The notes below the pieces were generated by a model. It was not told where the DNA came from. It did no database searches and was given only the letters and a program-made list of their open reading frames with translations. This document shows, piece after piece, positions 60,650-64,000 of a stretch of DNA of 64,000 nt. The first letter of the stretch is position 1. Every line of letters starts with the position of its first letter. Source of the stretch: Cryptosporangium phraense (GTDB lineage Bacteria; Actinomycetota; Actinomycetes; Mycobacteriales; Cryptosporangiaceae); NCBI RefSeq assembly GCF_006912135.1, contig NZ_VIRS01000005.1, forward strand, positions 62,001 to 126,000, given 5' to 3'. The position numbers were made by a program, and so were the translations under genes.

Positions 60650-61561
60650 TCAGGCCGGGAGGCGCCTTCGGCGGGAGAGGAGCATCTCCCGGGCCAGGCG
60701 GGCGATCTCCCGGGTCGCCGGGGACAGCACGGTCGACTCGCGGTGGATCAGCGCGATCGTGTCGTACAGCGGCTCGGCGAACGGCACCGTCCCCACCCCG
60801 GCCGGGAAGTTCAACCCCTGCGACACGGCCCGGCAGATGAACGTGTCCCCGATCCCCCGCGCCACCAGCCCCAGCGCCGCCTCGACGTGCTCCACCTCGA
60901 TCCGCGCCTCGAGCTTCACACCCTCGAGCTGGGCCCGATCGGACAGCTGCCGCCGGGTCGGGTCCTTCCAGCCGTAGTGGGCGTCGTACAGGATCAACTC
61001 CGCCTCGGCCAGCTGCCGGGTCGTGATCGGCGACGTCAGATGCGCGGGATCGGCGCTGGCGTACACCACCTCGTCGCGAAGCAGCGGACGGACGGTCAGC
61101 CCGGCGTCGTCGATCGGCAGCACGACCAGGCCGGCCTCCAGGTCACCGGCCGCGACCGACGCGGCGACCTCGACCGAGTTCTGGCCGACCAGCCGGACGC
61201 GGACGTTCGGGTAGGCGTCGTAGAACTGCTCGACGAGGTTCGTCAGCAGGTAGTAGTCGGCGTTGCGGAGGACGCCGAACGTGGCCACCCCACCGCCCAA
61301 CGACCGCAGCGAACGCAGGGCCTGCTCGCCGCTCTCGGCCGCCGCCACCGCCTGCTCGGCGTAGGGCAGCAGCTCCTCGCCGGCCGTCGCCAGGATCAGC
61401 CGCCGCGGCCCGCGGGTGAACAGCGGCAGGCCGTGTTCCTCCTCCAGCCGACGGATCAACTCGGAGACCGAGGCCTGGGACATCTGTAACGACGCCGCGG
61501 CGGCGGTGAACGAACCGGTCCGGACCGCCGCAAGGAAGGCACGCAGCTGGTTGAGCGTCAC
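60650..61561 (-). CDS. LysR-family transcriptional regulator
   Basis: A 303-residue regulator. The winged helix (residues ~1-60) is VTLNQLRAFLAAVRTGSFTAAAASLQMSQASVSELIRRLEEEHGLPLFTRG. The substrate-binding domain follows (VATFGVLRNADYYLLTNLVEQFYDAYPNVRVRLVG; LEAGLVVLPIDDAGLTVRPLLRDEVVYAS). It is divergent from the HisD-like dehydrogenase across 91 bases, the classic LysR arrangement for activating the neighbour. GTG 61561 is taken; a longer frame to 61603 adds residues not seen in the family. Confidence 0.93.
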   Translation of the reverse strand: MTLNQLRAFLAAVRTGSFTAAAASLQMSQASVSELIRRLEEEHGLPLFTRGPRRLILATAGEELLPYAEQAVAAAESGEQALRSLRSLGGGVATFGVLRNADYYLLTNLVEQFYDAYPNVRVRLVGQNSVEVAASVAAGDLEAGLVVLPIDDAGLTVRPLLRDEVVYASADPAHLTSPITTRQLAEAELILYDAHYGWKDPTRRQLSDRAQLEGVKLEARIEVEHVEAALGLVARGIGDTFICRAVSQGLNFPAGVGTVPFAEPLYDTIALIHRESTVLSPATREIARLAREMLLSRRRRLPA

Positions 61562-61652
61562 GCCCGGGAGGTTAGCTACAGGGAAACCCGATGGGAAGTA
61601 CAAGAGACATCAGGCTAGACCAGCGGCCCCGCGCTTTCTACGCTTCCGGTCC

Positions 61653-62966
61653 ATGCAGCTGATTCCTTCTCGCGTCGCCCATCTGGCCAGCGCTTACAAG
61701 GTGCTGAAGGCCCCCGCGGTCGCCGGACCCGAGGCGCAGCGCGACCCCGCGGTCATCGCCCGGGTCAGCGAGATGTTGTCCACGATCGAGCGCGACGGCA
61801 TGGACGCCGTCCTGCGGTACGCCCGGGAGCTGGACGGCTGGGACAGAGACGATGTCGAGATCGATCCGGCCACCCCGGCCGGTGACGCGCTCACCCCAGA
61901 ACTCCGGGCCGCGCTGGAACTCGGCCAGCAGCGCACCGAGGCGTTCGCCCGGCTGTCCCGCGAGAAGCTCGTCGACTTCGAGGCCGAGCTCGTGCCCGGC
62001 CTGACCGTCGGGCACCGGTACATCCCGATCGCCCGGGTCGGCGCGTACCTGCCTGCCGGCCGGTTCCCGTTGCTGGCCAGCGCGTTCATGACGGTCAACG
62101 TGGCCAAGGTGGCCGGCGTCCCGACCGTCGTCGCCTGCACTCCGCCGCAGCCGGACGGCCGGCCGAACCCCGCGGTCCTCTACGCGGCGCAGATCTCGAA
62201 GGCCGACCGGATCTTCTGCCTCGGCGGCGTCCAGGCGCTGGCCGCGATGGCGTTCGGGCTGCTCGGCGAGCTCCCCGTCGACATGCTCGTCGGCGCAGGC
62301 AACGCCTACGTGGCGGAAGCGAAGCGTCAGCTGTTCGGGACGGTCGCGATCGACCTGCTGGCCGGCCCGTCCGAGGTCGCGGTGATCGCCGACGAGACCG
62401 CCGACGTCGAACTGGTGGCGGCCGACCTGCTGGGCCAGGCCGAGCACGGACCGGACAGCCCGGCCGCGCTCGTCACGACGTCGGAGGAGCTGGCCACCGC
62501 GGTCATCGCCGAGGTCGACCGGCAGCTGGAGACGCTGGCCACCAACGGCATCGCGGGCCCGGCCTGGCGCGACCACGGCAGCGTCGTCTGGGCCGAGGAC
62601 CGGGAGACCGCGGTCGCGCTGATGGACGAGTTCGCGCCGGAGCACCTCGAGGTGCACACCGCCGACGACGACTGGTACTGGGGCGCGCTGCGCAACTACG
62701 GCTCCCTGTTCCTGGGGCACGCGAGCACGGTTGCATACTCGGACAAAGGAATGGCGGGCACGAACCACGTATTACCGACCGCTGGCGGCGCCCGGCACAG
62801 TGCCGGACTCTCGGTCTCCCGCTTCCTCAAGCCGCTGACGTACCAGCGGGTGACGCCCGGCGCCACCCCCGACCTCGCGGTCGCGGTCGACGAGATGTCG
62901 GCCTACGAGGGCATGGCGGCCCACCGGGCGACGGCGACGCTCCGCCTCGACCGCTGGCCGGCCTGA
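61653..62966 (+). CDS. histidinol-dehydrogenase-like dehydrogenase (catabolic paralogue)
   Basis: A 437-residue enzyme of the HisD fold. Blocks: VGAYLPAGRFPLLASAFMTVNVAKVAGVP, LGGVQALAAMAFG, VDMLVGAGNAYVAEAKRQLFG, zinc/catalytic AEHGPDSPAALVT, EFAPEHLEVHT, YSDKGMAGTNHVLPTAGGARHSAG and YEGMAAHRATATLRL. Catalytic Glu-His (PEHLEVH) and zinc-site residues are kept. No other his genes are nearby; a divergent LysR and a following ABC importer point to a catabolic alcohol dehydrogenase, as for HpsN (sulfopropanediol dehydrogenase). The natural substrate is unknown. Confidence 0.88.
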   Translation: MQLIPSRVAHLASAYKVLKAPAVAGPEAQRDPAVIARVSEMLSTIERDGMDAVLRYARELDGWDRDDVEIDPATPAGDALTPELRAALELGQQRTEAFARLSREKLVDFEAELVPGLTVGHRYIPIARVGAYLPAGRFPLLASAFMTVNVAKVAGVPTVVACTPPQPDGRPNPAVLYAAQISKADRIFCLGGVQALAAMAFGLLGELPVDMLVGAGNAYVAEAKRQLFGTVAIDLLAGPSEVAVIADETADVELVAADLLGQAEHGPDSPAALVTTSEELATAVIAEVDRQLETLATNGIAGPAWRDHGSVVWAEDRETAVALMDEFAPEHLEVHTADDDWYWGALRNYGSLFLGHASTVAYSDKGMAGTNHVLPTAGGARHSAGLSVSRFLKPLTYQRVTPGATPDLAVAVDEMSAYEGMAAHRATATLRLDRWPA

Positions 62967-62993
62967 TCGAAGCACCTCCAGAGAGGACGGAAC

Positions 62994-63749
62994 ATGACGG
63001 TCTTGTTCGAGGCGCGCGGGATCACGAAACGGTACGGGCACGTCCAAGCCCTCAGCGGCGCCGATTTCAGCGTCGACGCCGGCGAGGTCGTCGCGCTGAT
63101 CGGTGACAACGGAGCAGGCAAGAGCACGCTGGTGAAGTGCCTCTCCGGCGTGCAGGCGCCGGACGAGGGCGAGATCCTGCTCCGCGGCGAGCCGGTGACC
63201 ATGCAGTCGCCGCTGCACGCCCGCAACCTGGGCATCGAGACCGTCTACCAGGACCTCGCGCTGGCGCCCGAACTCGGCCCGGCCGAGAACGCGTACATCG
63301 GGCGCGAGCTGCTCAAGCCCGGCTTCCTGGGCAAGCTCGGCGTCCTCGACCGCAAGACCATGCGCACGAAGGCGGCCGAGTCGTTCCGCTCTCTCGGCAC
63401 CGACGTGAAGGACCTGGACGCCCCGGTCGCCGCCCTCTCCGGCGGTCAGCGGCAGAGCGTCGCGATCTGCCGGGCGGTGATGTGGGCCAAGGGCATCATC
63501 TTCATGGACGAGCCGACCGCGGCGCTCGGCGTCCGGCAGACCCGCAACGTGCTCAAACTGGTCCGGCGGGTCGCCGACTCCGGCGTCGCGGTGGTGCTGA
63601 TCAGCCACAACATGACCGAGGTCCTCGAGGTCGCCGACCGGATCGAGGTGCTCCGGCTCGGCAAGCGGGTGGCTCAGCTCAAAGCCGAGGACTGCGACGT
63701 CGAACAGCTGGTCGGCGCGATGACCGGCGCTCTGGACGGGGTGGCGTGA
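62994..63749 (+). CDS. sugar-type ABC importer ATP-binding protein
   Basis: A 251-residue single-domain ATPase of the CUT2/FrcA kind. Walker A IGDNGAGKSTLVKCLSG (residues ~36-52), Q-loop ETVYQDLALAPELGPAENAYIGREL, signature ALSGGQRQSVAICRAVMWA, Walker B IIFMDEPTAALG and switch His ISHNM. Unlike RbsA it has one, not two, ATPase domains, as in FrcA. Its TGA shares a base with the permease ATG (TGATG). It follows the HisD-like gene by 27 bases and so belongs to the same operon. Confidence 0.94.
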   Translation: MTVLFEARGITKRYGHVQALSGADFSVDAGEVVALIGDNGAGKSTLVKCLSGVQAPDEGEILLRGEPVTMQSPLHARNLGIETVYQDLALAPELGPAENAYIGRELLKPGFLGKLGVLDRKTMRTKAAESFRSLGTDVKDLDAPVAALSGGQRQSVAICRAVMWAKGIIFMDEPTAALGVRQTRNVLKLVRRVADSGVAVVLISHNMTEVLEVADRIEVLRLGKRVAQLKAEDCDVEQLVGAMTGALDGVA

Positions 63750-64000
63750 TGAGCCTGGACACCGCACCCTCCCTGGACGCCGTCGGCGAGTCGGTCTCCC
63801 CGCGCAGGCGGGCGATGACCAAGCTGTTCTCCGCGACCCCGTTCTACCTGGCGGGCGTGCTGCTGCTGATGGCGATCGCGTTCTCGGTCCTGCGCCCGGA
63901 CGCGTTCCCGACACCGGCGAACTTCCGCAACATCCTCACCGACGTCAGCGTCCTGCTGGTGATGGCCGTCGGCATGACGTACGTGATGGTCGCCGGCGGG
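63749..64000 (+). CDS. sugar-type ABC importer permease (partial, runs off the window)
   Basis: The first 84 codons of an RbsC/FrcB-type permease: a charged cytosolic N-terminus, then the first membrane helix FYLAGVLLLMAIAFSVL, FPTPANFRNILTDVSVLLVMAVGMTYVMVAGG, the hallmark start of the family (NxxNIL..VGMTxVxxxGG). A periplasmic binding protein gene is expected to the right or elsewhere. Confidence 0.92.
   Translation, partial: MSLDTAPSLDAVGESVSPRRRAMTKLFSATPFYLAGVLLLMAIAFSVLRPDAFPTPANFRNILTDVSVLLVMAVGMTYVMVAGG

Overview
The window is very GC-rich, densely packed DNA with strong G/C preference at third codon positions, frequent GTG starts and many 4-bp stop/start overlaps. That points to an actinobacterium. 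A mycobacterial-type Crp orthologue, an AccA3-type biotin carboxylase/carrier protein, a SigK/RskA/fasciclin locus and a vancomycin-resistance gene set agree with a soil actinomycete. The genus cannot be fixed from sequence alone. No rRNA, tRNA, CRISPR array, transposase or prophage gene was seen.

Layout. 1-4.4 kb: GntR-type regulator, NarL-type two-component pair, polytopic membrane protein. 4.4-8.2 kb: minus-strand catabolic operon (aldo/keto reductase, MaoC-like hydratase, acyl-CoA dehydrogenase, acetoacetate-decarboxylase-like protein) with a KstR-like box before its last gene; a second such box precedes the steroid-dehydrogenase-like flavoprotein at 11.3-12.8 kb. Between them lie a frame-broken SARP regulator and a class A penicillin-binding protein. 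12.8-19.5 kb: DUF218 protein, PaaX-like regulator coupled to tryptophan 2,3-dioxygenase, an ECF sigma/anti-sigma pair facing a fasciclin protein, a P450 and a FadR-type regulator. The sigma and fasciclin genes share the promoter TGCATCC-N17-CGTAG. 19.5-21.07 kb: no convincing gene; most of it is a degenerate 22-bp tandem array. 21.1-25 kb: acyl-ACP desaturase with an operator palindrome, secreted lectin, and an IclR/FAH-hydrolase/SDR operon. 25-34.4 kb: glycosyltransferase, SnoaL protein, esterase, AlkA-like glycosylase, ABC transporter with a large LuxR regulator, RecQ-like helicase. 34.5-40.8 kb: patatin/TetR pair, a 26-bp palindrome before an acetyltransferase, then vanRS converging on vanHAX. 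41.2-45.1 kb: a coupled operon of dehydrogenase, O-methyltransferase, amidohydrolase and VOC protein. 45.1-46.7 kb: four regulator/membrane genes in two head-to-head pairs, all apparently lacking their 5' ends. 46.8-50.3 kb: hydratase, acetaldehyde dehydrogenase and aldolase of the lower meta-cleavage pathway with a divergent IclR. 50.3-57 kb: TetR, biotin carboxylase, Crp, ATPase, SCO6745-like protein, and an oxidoreductase/TetR pair with twin operators. 57.2-64 kb: serine hydrolase with an N-terminal repeat domain, RibD/DHFR-like protein with an AraC regulator, and a LysR / HisD-like dehydrogenase / sugar-type ABC importer locus that runs off the end.

The strongest systems are: (i) a complete D-Ala-D-Lac glycopeptide-resistance set in an unusual convergent arrangement; (ii) a sigma factor with a sequence-supported autoregulatory promoter and a nearby target; (iii) two KstR-like sites linking lipid/steroid-type catabolic genes. 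The 22-bp array and the two truncated head-to-head junctions are the main unexplained structures. Functions are assigned by recognising families by eye; no database search was run.
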